64,000 bases of DNA from Balanoglossus misakiensis (GCA_040954595.2 CM082589.2:9858001-9922000); one strand, 5' to 3'. Positions 1 to 9,459 are shown, counted from the stretch's first letter. Notes: generated by a model from the letters alone, not told the origin. Numbers and translations: made by a program.

Positions 1-74
1 GATGGAATCGCTACGTTGGAGTTGGAAAGCCGTTCATATTGCAGTGGCAGAGGCTCGCCCTCGTCTAGAATCAC
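1..74 (-). CDS. Partial exon of an unrecognised protein
   Basis: On the minus strand a strong acceptor (polypyrimidine-rich tract ending in TCAG at 78-75) precedes an exon that runs off the left edge. Only one of the three frames is open. It reads V-I-L-D-E-G-E-P-L-P-L-Q-Y-E-R-L-S-N-S, then N-V-A-I-P, which has the composition of real coding sequence and no stop. No domain is recognisable in 24 residues. The neighbouring minus exon at 410-519 does not join it in phase (its 2-nt overhang would lead straight into TGA), so an intervening exon or another transcript would be needed. It could be a chance open stretch, but the splice site and the frame bias favour an exon. Confidence 0.4.
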   Translation of the reverse strand, partial: MILDEGEPLPLQYERLSNSNVAIP

Positions 75-409
75 CTGATTGAAATTAAAAAGAGTACCAA
101 TAATTATTACATTGGTGTGAAAGTCATTTAGTACTCACAAAATTCAATCCCCACTTACTTACAAAGAGAAGGCTAAATGATTGCATTCAGAATAAACATG
201 ACCTATGTCAACAAATTCATTGAGAAAAAAAAATGTTTCCCTGTTAAAAGCAACAAATTTACATAATTAAACTGTGTATTAAAATGCAAGCATGGGATAA
301 CATGAGGTACTAAAGAGAAGGGGTGTATTATGCATGTATATACTGACGTGGACTGGGGGGATGCAGAAGTGTGAGCGATGGCGTGCTTACATGAAGAACT
401 GACACTTAC

Positions 410-519
410 ATAGTTTGCCCTGGGAATGATTTACCCTCGTTTGGGCGTGTAATGACTATCCTCAGAGAACCCTTTTGATGCACAGGTGTGTACACAGCAC
501 TGGCGTGTTTTCTCAGCTT
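410..519 (-). CDS. Internal exon, unrecognised protein
   Basis: On the minus strand a good acceptor (T-rich tract then TTGCAG, ending at 520) and a consensus donor (GTAAGTG from 409) bracket 110 nt. The frame starting K-L-R-K-H-A-S-A-V-Y-T-P-V-H is open throughout and ends in phase 2. The second half contains G-S-L-R-I-V-I-T-R-P-N-E-G-K. Of the other two frames, one stops at once and one stops near the 3' end. No family is recognised. Together with the exon-like stretch at 1-74 it suggests a minus-strand gene continuing beyond the left edge, but the two pieces do not splice in frame directly. Opposite-strand frames here are shadows. Confidence 0.45.
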
Positions 520-1061
520 CTGCAAAATAATAGTAACAAATTGAGTCGCACAAATGCACCCACTATTTCTTGCTATTTCATATTTCATTCAAATGTCTGC
601 AACAACATATACTGTGCACATAACAGCCCCCCCCCCCCCATGCACTGTTCCAATTACAAGACCTACCCCAATTCTTACTGGCACCATGGACTTATACCAC
701 TTATACAATGATGCAACAGGCTTATCTTTTTATAGACACCTGACATTAGAAAGACCTTGTATGTATACCACTCTATTCTGACAAAAATGCAAGTTAATCA
801 ACATCACATATAAAATAATATAATATGAATAGAATAAAACCGATTCACAAAATATCAAATAGCTACTTGTTAGGCATTTGATTTTAAGTTGGATGGTGTT
901 TGTGTATTGCAGAGGGATGTTTGTGTGCAGTAATCACGCTGTACATACCATGCAAGTTTGGCATACTATCACTCAAATATGACGCGTTATCGACCAAACT
1001 TAGTGTAATAACCCTTAAGTAACACCCTCTTATTTTAAAGAAAACTCATTATTGAAGCCCA
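520..1061. other. Non-coding stretch
   Basis: No supportable exon seen on either strand. It contains a short poly-C run near 627-639 and otherwise unremarkable AT-rich sequence. Confidence 0.5.
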
Positions 1062-1065
1062 TTAA

Positions 1066-1150
1066 CCCTTTCACAACCAAGGTTCAGTCTAAACCCATTG
1101 TTATCTATGAAAAGGTTCGACCTGTATAGAAGGAACTGGGGGTGAAAGGG
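1066..1150. mobile_element. Tiny TTAA-flanked MITE, piggyBac-like ends
   Basis: An 85-bp element flanked on both sides by TTAA (1062-1065 and 1151-1154). Its ends are perfect inverted repeats CCCTTTCAC / GTGAAAGGG. TTAA target sites and ends starting CCC(T) are typical of piggyBac-type transposons. A second, right-truncated copy with the same interior (GGTTCAGTCTAAACC) is at about 22137-22205. It is far too short to code for anything. Confidence 0.7.
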
Positions 1151-1182
1151 TTAAAGGGACAAAGTCTCAGTTTTGTCCTTTG
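1151..1182. repeat. Short palindromic fragment of the 1616-1971 hairpin family
   Basis: The first 18 bases, TTAAAGGGACAAAGTCTC, are identical to the reverse complement of 1958-1975, the right end of the hairpin element at 1616-1971. They are followed by an inverted partner (TTTTGTCCTTT). It directly abuts the TTAA of the preceding MITE. Confidence 0.5.
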
Positions 1183-1314
1183 ACTCACTGGCTTTTATTA
1201 GAGGTTCCTACCTTTAAATGTTTCATAAAATGTTTAATCAAATCTGTCTACAATCAGAGTAGACATTGTTTACATACACCTTTTGTTAAATAATTGTACT
1301 GTGTTGTATTTCAG

Positions 1315-1413
1315 ATTTTTGTCAGGAGCAGGTGAGAAATACGGTATGATTTCTGAAGGTCTGAGTACTGCATTGCAGTTATTTGACGATATGAAGACTT
1401 TGCGATTTTCAAG
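1315..1413 (+). CDS. Internal exon upstream of the EGF/low-complexity exons
   Basis: A strong acceptor (TGTTGTATTTCAG) and a donor (AAG|GTAATT) bracket 99 nt. Only one frame is open: after one leading base it gives 32 codons including S-G-A-G-E-K-Y-G-M-I-S-E-G-L-S-T-A-L-Q-L, then F-D-D-M-K-T-L-R-F-S, and leaves two bases (phase 2). The helix-like, well-mixed composition looks like true protein, but I do not recognise the family. Its phase-2 end fits the next plus-strand exon (3570-3831) only if that exon is read in its fully open Ser/Thr-rich frame, not in its Gln-rich frame. This is the leftmost plus-strand exon I can support. The gene start must lie to its left or outside the window. Confidence 0.55.
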
Positions 1414-1561
1414 GTAATTATGGTAAAATTGTGAGGTTAAAAACCATTCTCTAATTATGGGCCCCACTTTTTGAGGTGGTTTATCTGTTTATGTAAAGCT
1501 CACCATGTCAACCAGGAAATGATTCGATACCGACAGTGGAGTACAACTGATGTGCGAAGTA

Positions 1562-2087
1562 CATTGAAACCTGCCAAGTAAGGGCACCTCTGGGATCACA
1601 CAACATGTCCTTTAAGGGATACAGGCTCTCTCTCTCGCTCGCTGCCCCTTATTCCATTAATTATATTTGATACAAGACACCATTTATGTTTTTTCTACAT
1701 GTGGATATATGGTGAATCAATATTCAACCACACACAAAGTCCATCCTGCTTGTGGACATGAGAGTGAAAAAAATCGCCAAAATGAATAATCAGTCTCTAC
1801 CATTTATTCGTTTTGGGTGAGTTTTTACTCCCATATCATACACGCGGGATGGAAGTTGTGTATGGTTGAATGTTCATTCACTACATATACACATGTACAT
1901 TAACATAAACAGTGTCTTGTATCAAACATTATTAATGGAAAAAAGGGCAGCGAGAGAGAGACTTTGTCCCTTTAAAAGAGAGGTGTCCTTAAAAGAAATG
2001 TGCATGTAATATTCTATTCAAGCCATTACTTTTGTCTTGAACAATCTGTCCTGATTAGAGAGATGTCTGTATTGACAGGTTTCACTG
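1562..2087. mobile_element. TA-flanked MITE (ATTGAAACCTG... type), outer shell of a nest
   Basis: Flanked by TA (1560-1561; 2088-2089). The ends are inverted repeats: the left start CATTGAAACCTGCCAAGTAAG pairs with the reverse complement of the right end, CAGTGAAACCTGTCAATACAG. Further in, GGGCACCTCT matches GGACACCTCT in inverted orientation. The ends belong to the same type as the elements at 4449-4782, 21299-21483 and 21942-22111. A separate hairpin element is inserted inside it at 1616-1971. Confidence 0.6.
1616..1971. mobile_element. Long-hairpin (foldback) MITE inserted at TTAA
   Basis: TTAA lies on both sides (1612-1615; 1972-1975). Almost the whole 356 bp is one imperfect inverted repeat. 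The left arm (about 1616-1790) matches the reverse complement of the right arm (about 1800-1971), including GATACAAGACAC, TTATGTT, ATTCAACCA and a CTCTCTCTCGCTG-like end. No coding capacity. It sits inside the TA-flanked element above, so it is the younger insertion. Confidence 0.7.
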
Positions 2088-2091
2088 TATT

Positions 2092-3100
2092 ATCAACATT
2101 TTCAGTTTCATAATCCTTCTGTGTTTGCCAGAGAATTTTGACAGCAGTCAAAAGCTTTCTCTGCCATACCCATAATAAAAGAAAGCTTGCACCTGTGTTT
2201 TACTGTTTTCAAAGGGGAAATCCGGTCCAGCTGATTTTCTACATAATTTGGTAGCTTTGAGGTCACTCTTTCAGAAAAAAAAACATATTCGTCAAGTATA
2301 AGTCGTCAGGTATTTTACAAAATCGAGGGAAAGTTGGCAGAATTTATAATATGGCCTTAACTGTAATTTGAATCATGGGAAAAAAAGCGCCAGGACCAAC
2401 TTCCATCCACCTTGGTGTGGGTGATACCATTTTCCAATGGGTGTAACTGCGTGACGGCTTGGGTATCTGTTGCTGAGCAAATATTTGAAATCATACAATC
2501 CAGATTCTAAAGTTCACAGGACAAATATACAACATGTTTACATGGCCATTTACAACCAATTCATCCTATTGTGGTGATGTACAAAACCTTTTTTGTGGTT
2601 TGTTAAAGTTTTCATTACTCTAAATGGGTACTTCCATAAAATGGTAGTAATATATTTATTAATATTTATTACACATCACATATTATTATTCGCTCTGGCT
2701 TTTTTGTCAAATTTTCAAATAAAAAAGGCAGTTATAACTTTGATGGGACCAAGAAAAGATTTTGCCATAGGATATCAAAAGGACACTTTCATTGTTTTTA
2801 TGAACTGTTGTTTTTCTGTTCTATAAAAGATGCAAATTGTTCTACTCCATTTTTGGGTCAAAAAATATTTTCATCAGATTGGTTTGAGGGTTAGATGTTG
2901 TAGCTAATAGTGTAAAGGCCATGATTGTTTTTGTTCACAAATATATTCAATTACAATGTATCATTATTATGCAGTTTTACCAATGTTGAGAGGCTTTCCT
3001 TGTCAACTGGCCTGTGTGTATGCATCAAATCCTTCATGTAAAAGGTCAAAGCAGAAAGTATTTCTAACAATGATTAGACTAAAGCAGGAGACTTTTGAGG
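2092..3100. other. Intron-like non-coding stretch
   Basis: No exon with credible splice sites seen. An open frame at 2593-2826 is hydrophobic and AT-rich, with no splice or domain support, and is treated as chance. Confidence 0.4.
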
Positions 3101-3104
3101 AGAG

Positions 3105-3300
3105 TTTGAGGAGACATCATGGCCTTGTGGTGAGGGCACAGGGTTGTGGGTTCAAGAACCAGACCTGGACATGGCCGTGGGTTTTGAGGATGGTGACTTC
3201 ATGACCGCGATATTGTGCCCTTGAGCGCAGCACTTTACCTCTCATTGTTTTGGAGGAACTGGCTTTGTATACTAGTGATCTGCACCTGTTCCAGTCATTC
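3105..3300 (+). mobile_element. tRNA-derived SINE remnant
   Basis: The left part resembles a tRNA-related pol III promoter: an A-box-like TGGTGAGGGC near 3128-3137, and a B-box-like GGTTCAAGAACC at 3149-3160 (consensus GGTTCRANNCC). About 60 bp downstream is TGCCCTTGAGCGCAGCACTT, close to the TGCCCTTGAGCAAGGCACTT module shared by many fish and invertebrate SINEs (family knowledge). The exact ends are not clear. It lies in the intron before exon 3570-3831. Confidence 0.6.
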
Positions 3301-3359
3301 TATCCTAGGTAGACATATTTTCTTTGTTTGCAATAGATGAATTACTGTCAAACAGGAAA

Positions 3360-3541
3360 TTATTGTGAACTTCGCGAGAACCAAAAAATGCAAATTAAAA
3401 GTCACGTAAAAATGTTTTTCAGGGATATTGGTGCAGTTAGTGAAATATAAGAAAGCAAAATTTAAGTGTAGCATAACAGTTGTCTCTATTGATATTGCAA
3501 ACATTTCCTGTCACAGAAATTTCCCGTTTTACAGTATATAA
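3360..3541. repeat. Dispersed repeat, copy 1
   Basis: Shares an ordered series of blocks with 25800-25989: GTAAAnATGTTTTTCAG, GCATAACAGTTG, TTGATATT, TTTCCCGT and TTTTACAGTATATA. It has diverged by substitutions. Family unknown. It ends just before the polypyrimidine tract of the next exon. Confidence 0.55.
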
Positions 3542-3569
3542 ATAAATCAACTAAATATTTTTACTACAG

Positions 3570-3831
3570 GTGCCGCACCAACAAGTCATCTGTCACTTGG
3601 ACAACCAAGTCAAATTGGAAGTCAGTCTCCACAACAACTGTCATCCTCTCAACAGTAATTGACTCAACCAAGTCAGCCCCAGATGCAGGGCCAAGGTCAA
3701 AGGTCATCAATGCCTTTTGGTCAGCCTACCAGTTTACCCAACCAACCAGTATCCGCTGTCACAGCAAACAGGACACAACAACCAAATGTGACTGTTTCAT
3801 TTATCCCATTGAGACAATTTTCATCACCCAG
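3570..3831 (+). CDS. Low-complexity exon, Ser/Thr-rich or Gln-rich depending on frame
   Basis: Acceptor TTACTACAG (ends 3569), donor CACCCAG|GTACAG, 262 nt. Frame A (codons from 3571) is open for all 87 codons and Ser/Thr/Lys-rich. It is the only frame that fits the phase-2 end of exon 1315-1413 and the phase-0 start of exon 4258-4441. Frame B is Gln/Pro/Ser-rich, of the kind seen in transcriptional coactivators (Q-P-S-Q-P-Q-M-Q-G-Q-G-Q), but it carries one TAA at 3656-3658 right after two Gln codons and does not fit the neighbouring phases. Because CAA/ACA-rich DNA gives Gln in one frame and Thr in another, composition alone cannot settle the frame. In an EGF-module gene a Ser/Thr-rich extracellular linker is more natural. 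Function unknown. Confidence 0.5.
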
Positions 3832-4257
3832 GTACAGTTGTGGTCTACCTTCTACTTTATTATATAATAAAATAGCCGTTTCTAGTTACCCATCCTGTGA
3901 ATTGAAAGCTTTTTATGACTGTTTCACATAGCCTTGTCTAACCATTATCTTTACAGTTGACTATTGTTTCAAAACAAATTCAAAACTTCTGTTTTGGTTG
4001 CTAGAAACCCACTCTGTAAATGCTAAGACTTTTTTGGATAATGCCACAGACTCAGTAATCAAATTCAATTTTTAATGTGATTAATGTTGATAAGCCCTAA
4101 AACTCAATCCCATCCAAATGTGTGTTGAAAATAGGACTTTGAGAGTTGCAAGCTCAACATCGAATCAAAAATTGCAGTCATGAATTAAAAATGGGGTTTT
4201 GAATACTGGCCTTGATAATGCTCCATATTAACTAGGTTTGTTAATCTTTTTGGACAG
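3832..4257. other. Intron
   Basis: A 426-bp intron between two plus-strand exons (GTACAG...GGACAG). Nothing else recognised. Confidence 0.5.
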
Positions 4258-4441
4258 GCAACTTCACCTCCAAAGATGACTTCCCAGCAGGCACCAGCTG
4301 CTGCACTGAAAGCCACAGAGGGTGTCATGCAAATGGCAAATGCTAGTCAGTTCAGTAAGATGCCACCAATTGCTGCTGTGAATTCTATCAACTCACAGCC
4401 ACAGGAGAGATGGCCAGGTACAGATTCACAGCCACAAAGAG
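4258..4441 (+). CDS. Ala/Gln/Ser-rich exon of the plus-strand gene
   Basis: Acceptor TTTTTGGACAG (ends 4257), donor AGAG|GTAGGT, 184 nt. It reads in phase 0 as A-T-S-P-P-K-M-T-S-Q-Q-A-P-A-A-A-L-K-A-T, then E-G-V-M-Q-M-A-N-A-S-Q-F-S-K-M-P-P-I-A-A, and ends in phase 1. It therefore links the preceding exon (frame A) to the phase-1 EGF exon that follows. No domain recognised; it looks like a disordered linker. The donor lies only a few bases from the TA boundary of a MITE (4449), so that insertion almost touches the splice site. Confidence 0.55.
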
Positions 4442-4448
4442 GTAGGTA

Positions 4449-4782
4449 CAGTCAAACCTGTCTATACTGGCCAGACAGGGGACTTTCCTAACTGGCCTTT
4501 ATAGAAAGGTGGCCTCTACAGTCAGGTCATTTAATGTGCAATGTGTAATATATTGCTATATTATTGTGGGCTTATACCAGAGTGATTAGACGACACAGGA
4601 CATGTGTGTACAAACTAGACAGCCATGCTGTTTTTTTTATTGCCAACTGCACATGCTCACTCGTTCAGCCTCGTACACTGCAAATTTATACATAACAGTA
4701 AATACCAATACCTAACACAATGTATATGGACTGTAACAGAGTAGCCACTATATAGAGGTGGCACCTAACACGGGTTTGACTG
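4449..4782. mobile_element. TA-flanked CAGTCAAACC MITE
   Basis: TA (4447-4448) then CAGTCAAACCTGTCTATACTG on the left; the right end CACGGGTTTGACTG is followed by TA (4783-4784). TA target sites plus CAGTCAAACC ends suggest a Tc1/mariner-type non-autonomous family. Sub-terminal GTGGC/CACCTCT blocks recur in the copy at 21299-21483. Confidence 0.65.
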
Positions 4783-5032
4783 TAACATCTGTTATGTTGC
4801 CATGGCAGTCATTTACTGTTAATTTGATTATACAGAGGAAAAAATATTCCAGTTCCCTTTCTTATATCCTCATATCAGTGGCAGAGTACGCCAGTGTCAC
4901 TGTAAAATTTTGTCGACATTTTTGCTAAGTTAGCTGTAGTAGCTGTTGGCTATTTTTTCTGTATTTTTAATCCAAGGAATTAAAGTGAATTCAATGCTTG
5001 TAAATAATTTCTAATTTCTTCTTACCCTCCAG

Positions 5033-5155
5033 ATATGAATGAATGTCACAGTGGTGGATATGCATGTCAACACTATTGTCAGAATACCCATGGTAGTTAT
5101 CTCTGCACTTGCAGACCAGGATTCTATCTGCTGGAGGATGGCCATGCATGTGCCG
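5033..5155 (+). CDS. Calcium-binding EGF-like exon (intact)
   Basis: Acceptor TTACCCTCCAG, donor CCG|GTATGT, 123 nt, phase 1-1 as in fibrillin-type EGF exons. The translation has the calcium-binding start D-M-N-E-C and all six cysteines in the spacing expected for three disulfides (C..C..C..C-x-C..C). It also has N-T-H-G-S-Y after the third cysteine (the usual hydroxylation and aromatic positions) and C-R-P-G-F-Y-L-L between the fifth and sixth. Such modules are extracellular and mediate calcium-stabilised protein contacts. It is the only undamaged EGF module of the four in this gene. The parent protein could be a secreted matrix or cell-surface protein; ligand and name are not determinable. 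Confidence 0.85.
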
Positions 5156-6114
5156 GTATGTAACTGTGGATATTGATATCTTCTGTGGCTACATTGTTTG
5201 GGGATTGTATATTGCTACGGTTACAATCAGCTAAACACACATCCTGTCTGTCCATTGCACACATTTTAAAATTTGAAATCAACCGCACACTCGTACTGAA
5301 CACATGTTTGTTGAAATTGTATCTCAGAATTTTTCCAATTATCATTATGCATAATATAAACAAATTAACAAATGTGAAAACTTATCTTTGAAAATTTGTT
5401 TGCAAGGGAGAAAAAGTAATCTGTATTTTAAAAATCAGACAAAGTTTTGCTGACAGGGTACACAAGTTTCAGGGGATTTTGTTAAAATGAGAATGATAGA
5501 GAGTGTTAAAATTCCTAGAAAGGGATCGCCATGGATATTGAGGACTTTGGTGTAAAAACAATTAATTGATCAAGAAATATGTGGTTAAGAATATGTGTCA
5601 TCAACCTCACACGATACTATAAGACTGTCTGATATATTCATGTACAAGTATTTTCACTACTTATTTGCATAATTTAATGAAATTAGCATAAATTATCAAC
5701 CTATAGCTAAATAAATTACCTCTGCAAAGAATAAATATACACTTAGAAAATTCATATAGTTTTCATCTCATTTTAAAGACATTACAAAATGCTTCTCTGA
5801 GGGTACAGTAATTTTTAACGGGTATATTCTTGATAACTCATCACCATGAATGAGCATTTCAAAACTTAACAAGGCCAGTGTACGAAATAAAGCCTGTCCG
5901 ACAGTCCGAGACTGGTTGTTTTTCTGTAGGACTGGTAAAAATAAAATGTTACCAGTCCGACAGACAGGTTGAATTTAGCGTGGGAGTTGACTAGTGGTAT
6001 CATGGCATCTTTTAGACTTTCCCAGGTTCATGTATTGCAATTAAAAGAAACAATGACTGCTTGATATTTCCTATGAATTTCGAACACTGACAAGGCATAT
6101 GGCTAAATAGGATT
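5156..6114. other. Intron with a small hairpin
   Basis: Intronic. A short inverted repeat GGACTGGTAA / TTACCAGTCC lies at about 5930-5963, within a repeated GTCCGACAG motif. No exon seen. Confidence 0.4.
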
Positions 6115-6400
6115 CAGTGTTTGTGCACCTTCTATCCACAATGCTGGATCTATTGACAGTTTTCAAAGGGGTTTAAAGACTCGTCTTTTTATTCAGCACT
6201 ATTTCATTCCATTGCTTTTTTGGTTTATAGGGATTGTCTTTCAGAACTGTTTCTGTTTGTTTGGGGTTTTTAAGTGTAATTTTTTATCCTTTAAGCTTTC
6301 ACTTGTTTTCTAATTTTATTATTTTCTGTAGAAGATGTATGTGTATTACATTTGTTAGGAAATAAATAATAATAAAATAAATAAATAATAATAACTATCT
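6115..6400 (+). mobile_element. 3' tail of a CR1/L2-like LINE
   Basis: A frame around 6160-6200 reads F-Q-R-G-L-K-T-R-L-F-I-Q-H-Y-F. This matches the familiar C-terminal end of CR1/L2-type LINE reverse transcriptases (F-K-x-x-L-K-T-x-L-F). It is followed by untranslated sequence and an AATAA-rich simple-repeat tail (6358-6394), as expected for a LINE 3' end. It ends just before the next exon's acceptor. Confidence 0.5.
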
Positions 6401-6410
6401 TTGATTTCAG

Positions 6411-6527
6411 ATGTCAATGAATATATGGAGAGAGCAGATCTTTGTGAAGGCCAGTGTGTGAATACAGCAGGCTCTTTTTATTTCACTTGTGCTGTGGAAT
6501 ATTGATTGGTCAATGGAGAGTGTACAG
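6411..6527 (+). pseudogene. EGF-like exon with a lost cysteine and in-frame TGA
   Basis: Acceptor TTTGATTTCAG, donor CAG|GTAAGA, 117 nt, phase 1-1. It starts D-V-N-E-Y, where the first EGF cysteine is replaced by Tyr. It continues C-E-G-Q-C-V-N-T-A-G-S-F-Y, then has TGA at 6503-6505 between Tyr and Leu in the loop before the last cysteine. The splice signals and the rest of the module are preserved. Together the two lesions indicate decay, or an exon skipped in a living transcript: its length is a multiple of three and phase-symmetric, so skipping would not disturb the frame. Confidence 0.7.
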
Positions 6528-7228
6528 GTAAGATCAACACAATATAGAAATAATGCACGACGCCATGACCATTAATGTTTGTTTATGGGCAAGGGCGAGG
6601 GGAAAGCCAAAAATTCATGGGCGAGGCTTCCGAGCCCATTAATTTTAGCTTAGCTAGAGCCCGAGCCCTGCATTTATTTCCATTACATTACCAACAATCT
6701 CAAGAAAACCGTCAATATTTCTGAAAATGTCCCACACACAAGACTTGGGGCCCCGGAACTTGTGTTATGCAAAATGTTGTGTTCACTGAACTGTTTGCTA
6801 ATATTACTATTCAGATTTACGGGCATGTAAACAAACCATTACTGGGTATTTGTGGTCAGTGATGTCGTTCATCTTGACCAATTAAAATGCGACGCACAGA
6901 CCACGGTAATATAATATGTGGGCAACGAAAGGTCCTGTATCTGTAATTTTTGAATTTTTATTCAGTATTATTCTGGTTGTCAACGATCATTTCAGCTCGG
7001 TGAAGCTGGGTAAGCAATGTTGTTATTGTTTAAACATTGTATTCAAGCCTGTGTCTGGACTTGGATGCAATTTGTCAATAATAACAGTGATTGGTAACTG
7101 CATGTTTACATAACTGGCTATCTGTTAAAGAGACCATTTGCTGTGTGTACAGTACACATGCCATTGGCCGCTTATGGGTCAGCCAGTGTTTGCCTGTTAA
7201 TCTCTCGATGTGTGTTATTCTGTCTGTA
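6528..7228. other. Intron part between EGF exon and inserted element
   Basis: Includes a GC-richer stretch (about 6585-6680) with repeated GGGCGAGG / CGAGCCC words. No exon recognised. Confidence 0.4.
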
Positions 7229-7262
7229 CAGTCAGATCGCACGGTACTCATTAACATATGTT
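7229..7262. repeat. Candidate inverted repeat flanking the DUF6589-type element
   Basis: The segment from ACAGTCAGATCGCACGGT to CATATG recurs in inverted orientation at about 18164-18201, with about 3 mismatches over 34 bp. The pair brackets the whole multi-domain element and the LINE fragment downstream of it, so they could be remnants of its terminal repeats. No target-site duplication could be confirmed. Confidence 0.4.
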
Positions 7263-7454
7263 AATGAGGGAAAGTACTTCAAACCATGTAGCTGTTAGAG
7301 TGGGCCCCGCTGAAGGGTCGCAAAATAGGCCATTTTTTACGCGACATTATAGAGCTGATTTCAGGCGAGGAGGACTGTGTACAAAATTGAGTATAGACAA
7401 CTCAGGTTTTAAAGGATGTTTCATCATTTCCACTGTGTCAACGTCACTACATCC

Positions 7455-7738
7455 TTGCTATGAGAAAAAGCCATCCCTTGTGTACTTCGTGCTTATCACG
7501 GGCAAACAATTTGTTTAAAATCCCTGATTTTGAAATGGTGCAAACATTTCACCAACAAACTAACACACCATTTGCCCTTACTCAAGACAGCCTGATTTGT
7601 TTGAAATGTTATAAAACATTTGTTGCTTTAGCGGAAAAAGCCAGGTGTAGTATTCAACAAGGCTTAATTATGTCGAGTGATATAGCACTTGCTGAAGAAA
7701 TTAAAAAATATGTCACAATGCTACAATAAAGGATGCAG
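7455..7738 (+). pseudogene. N-terminal Cys-pair segment of the DUF6589-type protein
   Basis: A frame open to 7729 reads C-T-S-C at its start and C-L-K-C about 36 residues later. Two CxxC pairs suggest a zinc ribbon. The open frame ends with TAA, and a second open frame overlapping it from 7689 continues the coding pattern, so a frameshift near 7700-7735 is likely. It is the first piece of a long, broken coding region extending to 16522. No promoter or true start codon is identified. Alternative reading: an independent small ORF with no function. Confidence 0.5.
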
Positions 7739-8429
7739 CTGTGACGACGACTTGGTGAATTTTGCATGCTGGAAAACTGTTGTCTTTTTAGGAGAAGTGC
7801 TCCTCAGAAAACATGCCATTCTATTGTTTGATGTCAGGCAATATTTCAATGATTGTTTAGACAATGAATATCAGACTTTGCGACCCAATGTCAAGTTACA
7901 ACGAGTGGAATTCCACAGAAAACCTAATAGCTGGCTTATTCGGGAATTGCTATGTGTGTATTTTCCAATTCACCTTTCTGTTGTATCAAAAGTGAGTAGA
8001 AAGTTCTCCACCTTTTTGTACCGAACAGGTTCAGATCTCACTATTGCCCTCCAAAATGCACTTGTCGAACATCCTCAGTATGTTGTGCAAGCTGAGAAAC
8101 AGATAGAGAGGCTTGAAAAGCAAGTAAGAGACTTGAGTAAAGTTGACGTTGACTTTTTCAAAATGCTTGATTTGGTGGCTGTGAAATTAAATGCCAGCAT
8201 TTATCAGCAATCTCAAGAATTCAGTAATTACTGCAAAACAAACAATGTTGATCTGAGTACACTTGATGTTGAATATATTGTCAGTGAGGTTGACCCTATG
8301 TTATGGAACACTGTTGTATATTTAACGTTGAACAACAGTGAACGCAATAAATTAAAAAGCTCCAACTTTGTATGGAATAAACACAACTATGGATTTTATG
8401 ACCGGCACTCTATGGAGAGTAGAGCATGA
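7689..8429 (+). pseudogene. Helical segment of the DUF6589-type protein
   Basis: A 246-codon open frame with well-mixed composition. A coiled-coil-like stretch lies around residues 130-150 (A-E-K-Q-I-E-R-L-E-K-Q-V-R-D-L-S-K-V). It overlaps the end of the Cys-pair frame by about 40 nt and is followed after ~160 nt by the OTU frame on the same strand. Function unknown. In related multi-domain proteins of invertebrates this is the variable N-terminal region (family recollection, not checked). It ends at TGA (8427-8429). Confidence 0.5.
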
Positions 8430-8592
8430 TTCCTCAGGCGTTTCTTTTGTGTGTATGCTATTGTTCATTTGTTCTGATCATTGTACTTACCCATTGCATA
8501 CTTACCTGGCTGACATTGTTGAAGGTTATAGTAAGTCATCTACTCTAGTGAAAATTCTAAATTGATTTGGTATTATTTGTTCTGGAGATACA

Positions 8593-9459
8593 TTGCATAG
8601 ATACATGTTGGGAGTGATCAACAAAAGAACATCAGCTGATTTCACAGAGGAAAATATTGCAAATAATGCATTTTGTTTAACTTCCATTGACAATATTGAT
8701 AAATCAGCTAAATATGCAGCTGTTAGAGCTGATCCAAAGGACAGAGGTTTCCACGGTACTTCTTATCGAATGGTCCAACCAAAATCAAAGTCAATTCTGA
8801 ACAGTATTGATGATATTGTTTTTGGCAGTCATGACAAACATTCAACTGTCAAAGATGTTCAGCTAATCAACATTTATGGTGATGGAAGGTGCTTTTTCAG
8901 GAGCATCTCTGTGAGAAATGATTTTGCATTACGAAATTGTGATCGTCTACTTAATGGACTCCCTTCTGACCCAATTTTAGCTGACCGAGAGAAAATATTC
9001 ACAGACAAGTTAAGAGCAGATACAGTAGACATAATGCGTGCCAATCATATATACTTTGAAGGACATATATACACCAAGCAGAATGATATATTTGCAAGAG
9101 GTGATGGTGATGTGTTCTCCAAGACGGAGCCTGTCTGTCTCTTGTACACACCAGACAGGCCAGGTCAACCAGGCCATTATGATTTGCTTCTTAACAGGCA
9201 GTTAATTAAAAGAAAAGATAGTCTGGTGAGTGAAAATGCAAAGAATTCATTTGAACGGTGTCAGGAATTAAACAGTGGCTTTTGTTCACAAAATACAGTA
9301 GACTCTGAAATGAATAAAATTTTGGCCAATTTTCCTTGTGGAAATAATACTAAAATCATGGTTGACAGATCTATCTCAAAAAATACTGGTACAGGTTTGA
9401 GTGCACCTGTGAGTAAAGCCTGTACATTTACGGAGAAAAAATTCAATGATACTGTTCAT
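8593..9459 (+). pseudogene. OTU-like cysteine protease domain, split by LINE insertion
   Basis: From the first Met (residue 1 at 8593) the OTU signature G-D-G-R-C-F-F-R-S puts the nucleophile at Cys100 with Asp97 before it. The distal His motif G-H-Y-D-L-L-L puts the catalytic His at 195. The spacing and aromatic neighbours fit OTU deubiquitinase-type proteases, which cleave ubiquitin or similar isopeptide bonds. The preceding V-Q-L-I-N-I-Y is the usual strand before the OTU cysteine. The domain looks catalytically complete. The frame runs into the poly-T of the LINE at 9460. On the far side of the LINE, after the duplicated target site, it continues in the same frame for a few codons to TAA (about 11203). 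OTU domains are rare in transposons but occur in some large invertebrate elements. Confidence 0.8.
9446..9459. repeat. Left target-site duplication of the LINE
   Basis: ATGATACTGTTCAT, repeated exactly at 11173-11186 on the other side of the LINE. Confidence 0.9.

Noticed and set aside
3105-3165. Functional tRNA gene
   Set aside because: A- and B-box-like words are present, but the acceptor stem does not close and a SINE-type tail follows, so it is called a tRNA-derived SINE.
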